In this document: in pieces, positions 45,879 to 57,224 of the stretch | Position numbering within the stretch: the first letter of the stretch is position 1 | Layout: each line of letters starts with the position of its first letter | Assembly: GCA_020744225.1 (NCBI GenBank) | Contig: JAGMWG010000019.1 | Span: forward strand, 868,001 to 932,000 | Direction: 5' to 3' | DNA length: 64,000 nucleotides | From: Paraphoma chrysanthemicola | Lineage: Eukaryota; Ascomycota; Dothideomycetes; Pleosporales; Phaeosphaeriaceae | Made by a program: the position numbers and the translations under genes | The notes under the pieces: generated by a model | The model's database searches: none | Told to the model about the DNA's origin: nothing | Seen by the model: the letters and a program-made list of their open reading frames with translations, nothing else

Positions 45879-48099
45879 ATGTCGACGCCCTCGACCGCCA
45901 CGGCAACCCTCCCGCCCCATCATCAATTCTATCCTCACCACCAGACATACCAGCCGGGCATCCCAAATGCACAGTTGTCCAACGCCTCTGCCCGGATAGG
46001 CAATTCGCTGTACAACGGCTACACTAGCGGCTCCTCCAACCCAGACCTGCGCAGAACCGCGACTGTCCACACCAGACAGCCGCAGCAGCCGCTACCGCCC
46101 ATCAACACCGGCCCTGCGCCCGATATGAGCATGAATGCGCCCGGGTCCGCCAACCGGCGGCGCAACCCCGACTGGGCTGACTTCTACAAGAACGGCCTGC
46201 CCAAAGAGGTCATTGTGATTGACGATGATGATGAGGACCCGGCACCTCCACCACCGCGCCAGCCTGGTCTCGCCCGGACCGCGACAAACGGCTCCGCGCG
46301 ACACACAGACAAGAAGCGCAAAACAACTGCCTCGGCGGTATACGACCCTGTCTACAACCAGCAGACATCCTACTCGACCACACAGACACCCTACTACGAC
46401 TCGCCGAACCAGTCAATATCCACAGACAGGACCACCTCGGCGCTCAACACCACTGCTGCAACATCGCTGGGGTCGCAGGCTAGCAACGGCCAACACATCT
46501 CTCCGCTCGATAATACTGCTGTCGGTCAGAAGCGGAAACGCACCCGTGCCGTCGCCCAGGACGAAGCGAAGCAGACCAAGCGGCGCGAGCTCGACCACGA
46601 CGACAATCCCTTCAGCCTGTATCAGCCTCCTCCCAATCCAGTGATCAAGGCCAAGGATGTCTACGTGCAGGTTGTCCCAGATGTAAGGCTATCATCCCTG
46701 TCTGCATCGCGAGGCAGTACTGACCCTCAACAGAAGTCGTACACCAAGGACCAAAAGGTTGACGACGAAGACGGCCACTACATTGTCGTGCCAGAGGCCG
46801 ATCTGACAGAAAGATGTACGTCTCTACAGCTCCGCCCATCTTCATGTTACTAACACACGCAGACCAAATCGAGAAACTCCTTGGCCAGGGCACATTTGGC
46901 AAGGTCGTGCAGGCCTACGACCGACGAAAGGGTACCAAGTGCGCTATCAAGGTCATTCGATCGGTGCCCAAGTACCGCGATGCCAGCCGCATTGAGCTCA
47001 GAGTCCTCTCAACACTAGCGTCCAACGACAAGCACAACATCAACCGGTGTATTCATCTGCGGGACTGCTTCGATTTCCGGAACCACATCTGCATTGTCAC
47101 AGACCTCTATGGACAAAGTGTCTTTGACTTCCTCAAGTCGAACGGCTTCGTCCCATTCCCCAGCTCACACATTCAGAAGTTTGCAAAGCAGCTGTTCACC
47201 AGCGTCGCTTTCCTGCACGATCTGAACCTCATTCATACCGATTTGAAGCCAGAGAATATCCTTCTTGTCAACAACAACTACCAGACTTTCACATACAACC
47301 GGACAGTCCCCTCATCGTCGACGACGGTCAACCGAAGCGCACGACATCGCAAAGTACTCCTCGACCCGGAAATCCGACTGATCGACTTCGGTTCGGCCAC
47401 ATTCAACGACGAGTATCACTCCTCTGTCGTGTCGACGCGTCACTATCGTGCACCAGAAATCATCCTTAACTTGGGCTGGAGTTTTCCTTGCGACATCTGG
47501 AGCATAGGCTGCATCCTCGTCGAGTTCTTCACTGGCGATGCACTGTTCCAGACACACGACAATCTCGAGCACCTTGCCATGATGGAGTCGGTATGTGGCG
47601 GCAAGATCGATCGCGACCTCGTACGATCAGTCTATAAGCAAGACCGGGGGTCGTCACGTAATTCTGCCAACTCGTAAGTCCGCCTTCAGATTTAAGCAAG
47701 GCTTCACTAACAATCACAGTGCCACAAGATATTTCAAGAACTACAAACTGGACTACCCCAATACGGAAACCAACAAGGCGTCAAAGAAATATGTCAAGGC
47801 AATGAAGAAGCTTCCTGTATGTTGCATGACTCAATATCGCCAGCCAGGACTAACAGCCACAGGAAACCATTCCCAACCACACCGAGTTCAACCGCCAATT
47901 CCTCGACCTTTTGAAGCGGATATTCGTGTACGATCCCAAGAAGCGTATCACGGCAAAAGAGGCCCTACAACATCCGTGGTTCAAGGAGTCTCTCATGGAT
48001 GACGGCACAGAGGCCCACAAGATCCGACTGGAGCGGGAAAAGAAGGCCCGACGATTAGACCAAGAGCGCAGGTACCGGGAACAAGATCGGGCCTACTGA
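45879..48099 (+). CDS. LAMMER (CLK-type) dual-specificity protein kinase
   Basis: 676 aa, exons 45879-46682, 46734-46815, 46863-47673, 47720-47816, 47863-48099. Homolog of fission yeast Lkh1, budding yeast Kns1 and Aspergillus LkhA, which phosphorylate SR proteins and affect cell cycle and development. The long N-terminus is disordered, Pro/Gln/Thr-rich with an acidic patch (VIVIDDDDEDP) and a nuclear signal-like KRKRTRAVAQ. Kinase core: LLGQGTFGKVVQAYDRR, CAIKVIR, HTDLKPENILL (Thr for Arg in HRD, normal for CLKs), LIDFGSATF and VSTRHYRAPEIIL. The signature motif reads EHLAMMESV, close to the family consensus EHLAMMERV. HPWFKESL closes the domain, followed by a charged C-terminal helix. The intron before QIEKLLGQG falls just upstream of the glycine loop. 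Confidence 0.94.
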
Positions 48100-48906
48100 G
48101 TGTTTCCACATCGCCTGGTTTGGCGTTTTGAACAACTCCCCGCTTTCCCCAGGCAGGTTGAGGATATGACGCTAAAGAGGGCGGTTGTTTTGCTTCACAT
48201 ATATTGCATTTACGAACAGCGACATGACGCATGGAGGACCCAGGTCTCACACATGGCTTATCGGCGTTGAGAGTTCGTGTTATTCTGGTTATATCTATCT
48301 CATCTCCTCGATGGAAGGTAGCGCAATGGTCAGAAAGGTTCTTGTTTGACGCTCTTCGAGTCCTTTCCACCAAAGACCAAAACGATAGACCATGTTTTGC
48401 GTATGGTGGGGGATGACGATGGGCGGAGGTGCGATGCTATCTTCAGGGTCTGGCATGAGCATGAGGAGCGTGTACAACTGGTAGCGTTGTATAGTGTAGT
48501 TTCAAAGCGAAAAGTGCTTGAGACTGTATTATTGACTATTGTGAGGGCTGGATGGCTTCACGCAATGAAGAGAACCTCCACCTCACGACCCTTCTCATCT
48601 CCACATGGTTGTGACTATATCCCCGCTTGCACACTCGGCTTTGATATCCGCTCGAAGCACATTGTTGCCGGTCTGTGACTTGCCATGCACACTGACGTGG
48701 GCGAAACTTTGTCCGCAGCAGCCTCACCTCACCATCGCACCCAACTAGGAAACTCAAGCGATCTTGACTAGCGTGCACGCTAGTCTGTGTCGTCCAGTAA
48801 CATCCCAGTCGGCACGTAAACACGACCTCGGCGCGTCGCAACAGCGCAACAGCGGAACCGCGAAAGTCCCCTCCAAACGCACTCGAAGGCTAGAAATTAA
48901 GGCAAG
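48100..48906. other. Intergenic
   Basis: 3' flank of the LAMMER kinase and promoter of MIS12. No gene seen. Confidence 0.5.
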
Positions 48907-50201
48907 ATGGCGAGCGCAAAGCAACAGGAGAACATGCTCCTCACTGAGCACTTCACTTGGCCTCCAATCGTATGTCCCCACCACACATCGTACCCCTCCA
49001 AACACACAAACATCCCACCTTGCGCCTCGCACCTTGCGCATCGCACCAAAACACACGCTGACCTTAGAATTTTAGTCCCTAATCGACGACATAATCAACG
49101 CAATCAACGAAGTCCTCTACCGCTGCACCGACTCGTTTGAAACCGGTCTCCTCGCCGCAGACCCTGCGCTGCTGGGCTGGGCAGATCGATATGCCAGCGA
49201 AAGCAAGACAGCGGAGCGGGACGAAGATGGCAATGAAGTGTATCCGGAAGCAAGACTGGAGATTGAAGAGGGTGTGTTGAAGCTAGAGACCCTCATGGAG
49301 AATGCGGTAGATAAGAATTTCGATCGTTTGGAGATCTGGACATTGCGGAATGTGTTGTGTTTGCCGAGAGGGGAGGAAGAGTTGGTCAAGTGGGTTAGGT
49401 TGGGGCATTACGAGGTGAGTTTGGGGAAAAGACATAGAGGCAGAGGGATTGCAATGCTAACATTGAGATTAGAACATCCAATCCCCGACTAAAGACTCAA
49501 ACCTCACCCCAGAAACGCTCTTCACACTCCGCCGCAAACTCGCCGAAACACAAAAGCTCAATGCCGCCCTCGTGGCAGAAAAACAGCGAAACGAAGCACA
49601 AATTGCGCGTCTGCGTGCTCTCCTACAACCTTCCGTGGCACCGAAACGCGAATCCAGAAACTCGACATCACCAACAAAACAAACAAACGGACAAGCAGCA
49701 GCAGAAGCAGAAGCACCATTCGCTTTCCTAACACACACTCCCGCAGCCCAATCCCTCGGCCTTCAACCACTATCAAGCCCACCATCCGCGACAACGGCAT
49801 CAACAGAATCCCGCGCCCCACTAACAACACACACCACCTTCACAACCACACAACTCCCACACCTCCGCCACCTCCTCGCGTCGCTGAAACCCCATCTCGG
49901 CACCACGGCGCTCCCGAGCTCAAGCAAAGCGAGCAAGAACGCAGAGGAAGTCGCGCGCGAGAGGAAAGTCTATCTCGAGAGTCAGAGTAAACGCGTTTTG
50001 GAAAGGAGGGGCGTGGATACGAGGGATGGTGTCGAGGGTGTGTGCGAGGGGAGGAGGCCTGGGGGCGAGGAGGTTAGAGGTTTGGAGGGGTTGGTTGGTG
50101 GGTTGGCGAGGGGGGGAGATGAGGTTGTTGGGAGGGGGAACGGGGAAGGAGAGGCAGAGGGGGAGGGAGAGGGAGAGGGAGAGGAGATGGATACGAGTTG
50201 A
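48907..50201 (+). CDS. MTW1: Kinetochore protein Mis12/Mtw1
   Basis: Subunit of the MIND/Mis12 complex that links inner centromere proteins to the Ndc80 outer kinetochore. 376 aa, exons 48907-48969, 49076-49414, 49473-50201. The head motif is rebuilt across intron 1: LLTEHFTWPPISLIDDIINA, followed by INEVLYRCTDSFE, where the heterodimer with Nnf1 forms. Coiled-coil segments follow (EARLEIEEGVLKLETLMENA, TLFTLRRKLAETQKLNAAL). A second helical part begins LPHLRHLLASLKPHLG. The C-terminus is a Gly/Glu-rich low-complexity tail (GNGEGEAEGEGEGEGEEMD) encoded by a purine-only tract. Intron 1, 106 nt, is long for this window. Confidence 0.92.
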
Positions 50202-50575
50202 GTTGTTGTACAGTAGGGGTTATTATTGGGATGGAGTTGTGCTTTCTTTTGGTGCTTGGGTGGGACTGGGCTTGGGATCGGAAATGGGATGATACCACAG
50301 TTGGAATATCTGGCGTACTCGTGCCTTTTGATGAACAATTCAGTTGTCTAAACAGCTTTGCAATCTATATTTTAAACGGATCGATCACATTAGGCATATT
50401 CCATGAATTATAAGCACTGCATGCATTGTATGAAATGACATTAGCTACCAGTCCGACATTCTGCCTGTACGTAGCCATCCAGCGCAATCAGTATCAAGCT
50501 GCAATCACTTGACCCCCCACGCTACACTGTCCTTCCCCTTCAACTGTTACGCCTCCACCACCAAGAACCCAGTAC

Positions 50576-53567
50576 TCAGTACTCGACCAATTTGACCCTC
50601 GACCTCACTTCCTCCGGCAACTCGTCTGCCTTAACCATACCCATACGAATCGCATCGCCCCAAAGGAACATGGCCCGATCCTGCGCATACGCCAGATAAT
50701 CAAACTCCTCCTCGTCCTGCGATTTGAAAATGTCAGCATCCGATTCATCCGCAGCTTGCTTGTCGTCGGTCCCATCCGCCTTTTCTTGACTCACGATTCC
50801 ATCCTTGTTCTTCTTCTCGTCGGCGTCGGCTTCGGCGCGCATTTCCTGCGTCGCGCTCTCGAGGTCCGCGGCAGATTCGTTGGCGTGGGCTTGTGCGCGC
50901 TTTTCTTCGGCGTCGAAGTCAGGTAGGCCGGGGACGTGGGCTTGCACGATGCCCCAAGCGACCCACATGGCTGAGTTGGCGAGGCGCCAGAGTTTGGTTT
51001 CGGCCATGAGGCGGCGTGCTTCTTCTTCGGTTTGGCGCTCGCGCTGGGCTTCTTGCTCAGAGTACTTTTCGCCGGGAGGTGCGCGTGAGTCGAGCATGAA
51101 TTCGGTAATGGTGGTGGGCGCGGCGGTGGCGGCGAGTGCGGTCGTGCTGCCAGAGGTAGGGAGGGGTCCCAGGTGTGGAGTCGAGGGGTTGGATGCTGAG
51201 GCTCCTGGGGCGCGATAGGCAGGGGTGTGGAGCAAATAGGCATGGATAAAGCGGTGTTGTTCTTCGAGCGTAGGGTAGTATTTAGTGTTACACCTCCACG
51301 AGTAGTCGGGATCGTGATAGTTATATGCCCATTCAGTCTGGTTAAGGTGTTAGCGTGTTACACCATACAGAGACGCTCTGCGAACGGCAAGGACCTACAA
51401 AATGATTGGCGAACTCGAGACCAGGTAAGTTAGCATTAGCGTACTCGAAGTCGATGACGACAAGCTGCTTGTGCTTGTTTGCTGGAAGCATGAGAGGGGA
51501 CTCGCCCTCCGGTACCATGCGGAGAATGTTGCCATATTGAGTCTGGAAGTTCGTTTGATTAGCATCTAATGCAGTGTAGTCTTGAGTAAGATCACTCACA
51601 TCGTTGTGCGCAAACACCAAACGTTCGTTGATCTTGTCGATGCCACCGTATTGGTCTTCCAACCACTTTCTGTACTTCTCGACGGTGGCGCGGAAGACAG
51701 GCCATTCGACGCCGCAGACGAAACCTCGCTTCTTCCACTTGTCCGCAGGGTTCTGAATAGTGCTCTGATCGCTCTCTTTGACCTGCTGATCGAGCCAGGT
51801 GACAACCTGTTCACATCGCTGAACCCACTTGTCCCAATTCTGCCACACAAATGGGCCAGCTTTGCGCTCTTCTTTCAGAAGATCGATGCCCTCGTGAAGC
51901 TCACGCATGCGCTTTGCAATCTGCTTGGAGGTTTCTACTTGACGCATCTCCTTTGCCGTGAGAGCCTTGGCGTGCAGAAACTCCTCAAAACGTCCGTTTG
52001 TGAATGTTCCGAGCAGACGCGGACCGATACGCTTTCGAGCAAGGCGCTGGAGAATCTTGAGCTCAGACTCTCGGTCGATCAGATGTTCAACCTGTGGACC
52101 ATAGATTCGCAATAGCAGCTTGCTGTGGCTAATCAGATCACTGCCAACAAACTGGATTCTCGGTACTTACGGAGGTGGATTCTTCGGCTTGGGCTGACCA
52201 TCTGCGCTCTCTCCTTGCGTTGGCAGATCTTTGGGGGGAGACACAACATAAACGGCATTGGTCAATGCGCCACTCAGCCTCTGCACTTCCATGTGCTCAC
52301 TAAGGTCCATAGGAACCTTTCTCCAGCCTTTAAGCTTGAGGGTATGCGCGATACGAAGGATCTCGAACTTGAAAGTATCCCATGCTTCCTTCTCCTTGCG
52401 TGCCTTCTTTTCGGACTTCTCCGTCACCGGCTCTTGTTCAGCATTTTCGTCGGTGTAGGCCATAGTCTTCGAGTTGTCGAGCACGGCCTCGCAGTTCGGG
52501 ACCAGCTGGTCCACAGACTCGAAGTAATCGGAGTCCGCTGAGACCAGAGAGTGTCGCTTCAAGCCGACCGAAAGCTTACGAACATGAGCGTACTTCCTCT
52601 TCGTGTCAGCAGGCTTGATGGACAGCGTCTTCTCCAATATGTTGGCCAGCTGGTCAAGCGCGTCGGAGCCTTGCGACGATTCCGAGCCACTCCTTGTTCT
52701 CGTCCCAGCAGATTGCTCAGCACTCTCAGCTACGTCTGTTACATGCTCAGTGTCTTGAGTTGCGTCCTTGGCGCCACCTTTCCGCTTGGCCCTTCTGGCA
52801 GAACGTCTTGTGCGTTCATGTTTGATCCACGCACTAACTTGCTTCAATAAACCATCATGACTATGATGGCCATGATGGCCATGAGTGTCTGCGGAGCTCT
52901 CTGAGAGGAGAGATGTGAGAGATGGATTACCCTCCACGCCCTGAGTCTTGTATGAAGACAGTCGTTCGACAGATGGCCTACCCGATAGTCGCTTGCGGCT
53001 TATGCTTGCAGGATACTGCCTGGCGGTTTTGTCGAGATCGAGGTAATCTTTCTGGTCAAGCTCTTTTTGCTTTCCAATCATCAATGGGGAGATGCCCTCG
53101 TCGGGAAAGGTAACGACTGTGTGAAAGAGTATAAGCATTTGTTTCAATGTTGACGCCTCATCTTTCTGGCTGCGTTCGAGTCATTAATTTCATGTCAAAA
53201 CGACTATGTGTTTCATACGCTGAGCAACCATGTCTCCTTTGCCTCGAGATCTGGTGCAAGCAGAGAATATGATCAACCTTCTCCGCAGCCTTCATGGGTC
53301 AAGCAATGATCGAGAGACTTCAGCTTGCAGAAAAAGTGATCATGTGAGCACTTATTCAAGGCGCCGACGGATTGTGAGGACTGGAGGTCTTTGGCTTTCA
53401 CGTTGGAGTATGCACGTGCGCTCGGCTGAATGTGCGTGCCGTGGGATGATCAACGTACCTTTCGATGCTGGGCGCGGTGACGTGCTTTCCTCCCCGTTAT
53501 TGCTCTGCGTCGACGTGGGCGCCTCGCCTCGATTGGCGTTTCCTGACCCCTCATTGGAGGAGGCCAT
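50576..53567 (-). CDS. CKI1: Choline/ethanolamine kinase with long N-terminal extension
   Basis: First enzyme of the CDP-choline pathway, phosphorylating choline with ATP in the cytosol. 829 aa, exons 53567-53459, 53116-52171, 52128-51600, 51542-51399, 51337-50576. About the first 250 residues are a disordered extension (MASSNEGSGNANRGEAPT, SISRKRLSGRPSVERLSS, a His-rich HGHHGHHSHDG, basic RRSARRAKRK). The kinase part follows: LSGALTNAVYVVSPP, KLLLRIYGPQVEHLIDRE (across intron 2), RIGPRLLGTFTNGRFEEFL, the Brenner motif VFAHNDTQYGNILRM (across intron 3), VVIDFEYANANLPG and NHFTEWAYNYHDPDYSW. Inside the domain is an insert rich in Ala/Pro/Thr after AYLLHTPAYRAPG. The first intron (341 nt) is unusually long here and its boundaries are the least certain part. 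Confidence 0.9.
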
Positions 53568-54328
53568 CGTCGGCAAATAGATCTGGCTGACCGTTGCTAA
53601 GGTTGCGTAAGCCGAAGCTGTCTTTGTCGCGCAATCCCAATCTCGTGGAAATAGCCGTTTCTTAGTATGTGCCGTGGAAGTTGTGTTGAGCAAAGGCAGG
53701 TCTCCCGCGTCCGCACCTGTAGGCTAGCGGAAAGACTACGCGAGCAAAGGGTCCACGTGCCAATTCGACTGGCGGTACAGGCGTCGAAGCAGGTGAGAGA
53801 CGCAACACACGAGTTTCAAAAATTCAAGTATTGAGCAAGTCTGAAGCTGTTGCGGGACTTGGAATAGTGCAAGCTGGTGCGAGCGCTGCCTGTTCTTGTG
53901 CCATTGCTTGCCCTGAATGAGCGCCTTCCCACATCATTTGGGCAGAAACTTGGCGTTCTACGTCAGGGCCCAGCGCTAGACAACTAACCCACAAACCTGA
54001 ATGCGGTCACTTCAGCCCAAGACGGCGATGAACATCATTGGTGCGGCTTTGGCGAAGTTATCAGTGACTGATACGCACAGCCACGATTCGTGTATGGTAG
54101 TCTATGTACATGTTCTGCCGCGTGTCAACACGCCACCAAGCCTCAGCCCCAAGGAAGAGGGAGGCAAAAGATTGTCCGCTGTAACGCCTCGCTGAAATGC
54201 TGCAGACCAAAGGAAAGCCATGCGTGTTATTGGCAAGGCGAAAGAACTAATATCGTACACTTCAAGGACATGAGGCTACGTCAACTTTGCACTTCGCAGT
54301 CGGGTGATCCTCTCCTTCATCGTGAAAT
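53568..54328. other. Intergenic
   Basis: Upstream of choline kinase and downstream of the carrier gene. Nothing recognised. Confidence 0.5.
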
Positions 54329-56159
54329 CTATATACCCTGAGCCCACTCGACCGTCTCCAATGCAAGCATGACCAACAACAAGGTCGAAGGCAGAATCCA
54401 GACGACGTAGCTTTGGAACAGGATTCGTGACATGGCACCCATGTAGACGTTGTTGATTTGGCAGATCTGGGCCAGCTGAAGCGCGGTAGGGGCGCCGCTC
54501 AGGAGGAAGCAGACAATGATGAAGATGGGATCGTCGAGGATGCTGACGGGAACATACTTTGCAGTAAGAGCCAACATGGGCGCCATGAGAATCGTAGGAA
54601 TGAGCATGCGGCTGACCAGTGATGCAATGACCAGTTTTCTCTCCGTCTTTGGGTCTTCCATCGAATGTTGGTCTTCTTTCGGTAGGGTGTTGCGTGCCAG
54701 GTTGGCACCCAAAACCACAAGAATCAAGGGCACTGCAACCTGCCCGCTCTGGTTGACGGCGCGTGTTACTGAGTTGCTGACAAAGGTACCAGGGTCGAAG
54801 AAGAGATGCTGTAGTGTAGGGACTGATGCGATCACGATCGCAACCAACATAGCCCACAGCGGCGGATTCATGAATGCCCAAAGGCCACCCAGGAATCTGG
54901 CCATGGCGTGGTAGACCTTGGACAGCGTCTTTTGGAGCCATGTGGGAAGCGAGTGAAACACGCGTCGTCCAGCGCGGGCGAATGCCTCAGACACGGTCCT
55001 GAGAGCCTTTGCCACCGAGTTCTTTGCTCGCTTGGGCCACCCCTTGACGCCTTTGGGAATCTCATCGTCCTTGTAAGACTTGAGGGAGCCGTTCGGGAAT
55101 CCGTTCAGGTGCCCGTTTGTTTCGTCATTGAGAACGCCGTTCCCTCTGACCACGATATTGCCGTTTGTGGGCGTTGAAAAGTCTACATCGGCTTGCACAT
55201 CTTCACGATCTGACAACGAGCCCACGTCGCTGGAATCTGCAGATGTTTCGTAGCTGGTGATATCGCCAGAGTAGTAACCAGAGTGCGAGTCGCCGAGCAA
55301 GTTCTGCACTTCGTCGTCATCGTATTCTCCATTTTCGAGGGCGCTGTTTTTCCCGCCGTCTTCTTCTGAATATGTGCTAGCTGGGGCCAGCAGAACATTG
55401 AAGCCCCATGTCCAGCGAACCAGTTGTCCCAGCTGCTGGAAGATCAGGAGGTAGAGAATGCCGCGCGCGGCGACTTCGTTGTCGTTGTCGCCGGGCACTT
55501 TGTCCCAATGGAGGCCGGATAGCGTTTTTGAGAGGGAGATAACGAGGGAGATTGGTAGCGAGTTGGAGTTGCCGAAGACCTGGAGGTGTCAGCCATGCCC
55601 AAGCATGCGATAAGCCAGCCATACTGCCATTGCGATCAGGAAGTTAGAGGCCCGCTTCTTGAAGCCGCATATTTTGGACACGAGAATCGCAGCGAGGTAG
55701 GAGATGAGGGTCTGGACGACAAAGATGACGGGAATGACTGCAAGGTCGGACAGCTTATCGGCGGTCAATTGCGATGCGAGTTTGGTAAAGACTGGGCCAA
55801 TTGTCAGAATGCACTCGATACCACTGCAGCCTTCCACCTGCAGGACGCGACATACTGAGACAAGGAGTGAACAGCTGCGTGTTGAGGTTTGCCAGGAACT
55901 TCTGGCTCTCAGCGTCGAACTGGCCCATGCGCGCAATTATGTAGCCCGGCAGGCTGACGCAGACGACCTCCAGGACGGCCTCGAAGACGAGCAGGGTCAG
56001 GTTGGCGAAGTCGGGATGCGAGCTGTGCTTCTTCTTGAAGGCCTCCATGAAGCCATTGCCGCCGTAGTCGAACGATTGCGAGCCCATGGCGACGAAGTTG
56101 GATGAGGTAAAGGAAGCATCGCGCAGGCGCAGGGCCTGGGGCGTGGAGAAGAAGGACAT
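54329..56159 (-). CDS. Auxin-efflux-carrier (PIN-like/Ecm3) family membrane transporter
   Basis: 573 aa, exons 56159-55856, 55791-55625, 55579-54329. Ten-helix bile/arsenite/auxin-transporter fold; yeast relatives (Ecm3 group) sit in ER membranes with poorly known substrate. The N-terminal half shows LTLLVFEAVLEVVCVSLPGY, QKFLANLNTQLFTPCLIFTK (across intron 1), ASQLTADKLSDLAVIPVIF and VFGNSNSLPISLVISLS (across intron 2). A central acidic cytosolic loop of about 170 residues (NGEYDDDEVQNLLGDSHSG) precedes the C-terminal half, with MNPPLWAMLVAIVIASVPTL, GQVAVPLILVVLGANLARNT and CFLLSGAPTALQLAQICQIN. The ATG at 56159 is the first in frame; 56087 (MGSQSFDYGG) is an alternative start. Family certain, substrate unknown. 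Confidence 0.9.
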
Positions 56160-57224
56160 GGCCCAAGGTTGTGATGAGGCAGGCGCAGTCGGCGCGGAAG
56201 CTGGAGTGAAGGTGAAGCGCGCAGTGTCTTTCAATGTTTCGAGTGGTGCTACAAGCGGGAAACGTCACGGCGGCGCACGGAAACCTTAAGAGCGCGCCAA
56301 AGCGCTAGGTACCATGGCAGCGGGCGCAGTCATGGTCGATGTGGGATGTGGTCGGAGAGATGAGTTCTAGAGTGCCAACAAAAGGAACGGCGACGCCTTG
56401 TACTGGACCACTCCGCCCGGCATGTATGGCTGCACTGTACTGGCTAGAGATGGCGAGTTGTCTGCATCTGCGCTAGTGCCTGGCTGGTGGCTGCTCGAGC
56501 GCTTTGAGCCGTGGCCACGCTGCCCTGCGCGAGCTGCGGGCGCCAGAACGGCCAGTCTACGCGAGCCATCGACCTTTGCGTGCACATCGGTCATCGCGCG
56601 TCGACTTCTGTCTGATTGATGCACACACTACGCATGTCATCGCATGGCATCGTAACGTCGAAAAGGCGAGGAGATGCGCGTGTGCGCACCGCTGCCCTCC
56701 GCTGCGTCTGTACCATGCATTATCGATTTCCGCATCCTGCTGCCTCCGCTGAATCTTGATCTTGCCCCCGGTGTCTTGCCCCGGCGTCTTCGTAGCCGCA
56801 TCGAGAATCGAGCTTACCATTCAGGCTTACCCAACCCACACAGCAGGAACTGCTCTGCCTGCTGCCAGCTTCATCTGTCTGCATCACCTGTTATCCCCTC
56901 TGCGCAATTTCTCCCAAGCCTGCCGTGGACCTCGCGTGGTCCAGCTGCCCAGCATCATCGTGAAATCATCCGGAGCTTGCTTCGCGGTGCAAACGCGCGT
57001 CGACGTCACTTCATCCCGCCAATTCCCTGCGCGAGCACCGCCACTACCCACAACAATCTCCTCCACCAACCCGCACATCACAGTGATCGTCGCCAGCGTC
57101 GCTCCGAGGAGCCAAAAGCGACGTCTGATAGCCCTCACCACCTGCTATTACTACCGCCAGCCCGGCCTCGACCTTCTCACAGACCCGCAGTACCTGAGGC
57201 CGCACCACACTCTCTTCCTCCGCA
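56160..57224 (+). promoter_or_regulatory. Divergent intergenic region and leader of PBS2
   Basis: Separates the carrier gene (minus) from PBS2 (plus). The right half is pyrimidine-rich and open in several frames (for example 56674-57405), consistent with a long 5' untranslated leader and not with another gene. Confidence 0.45.
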
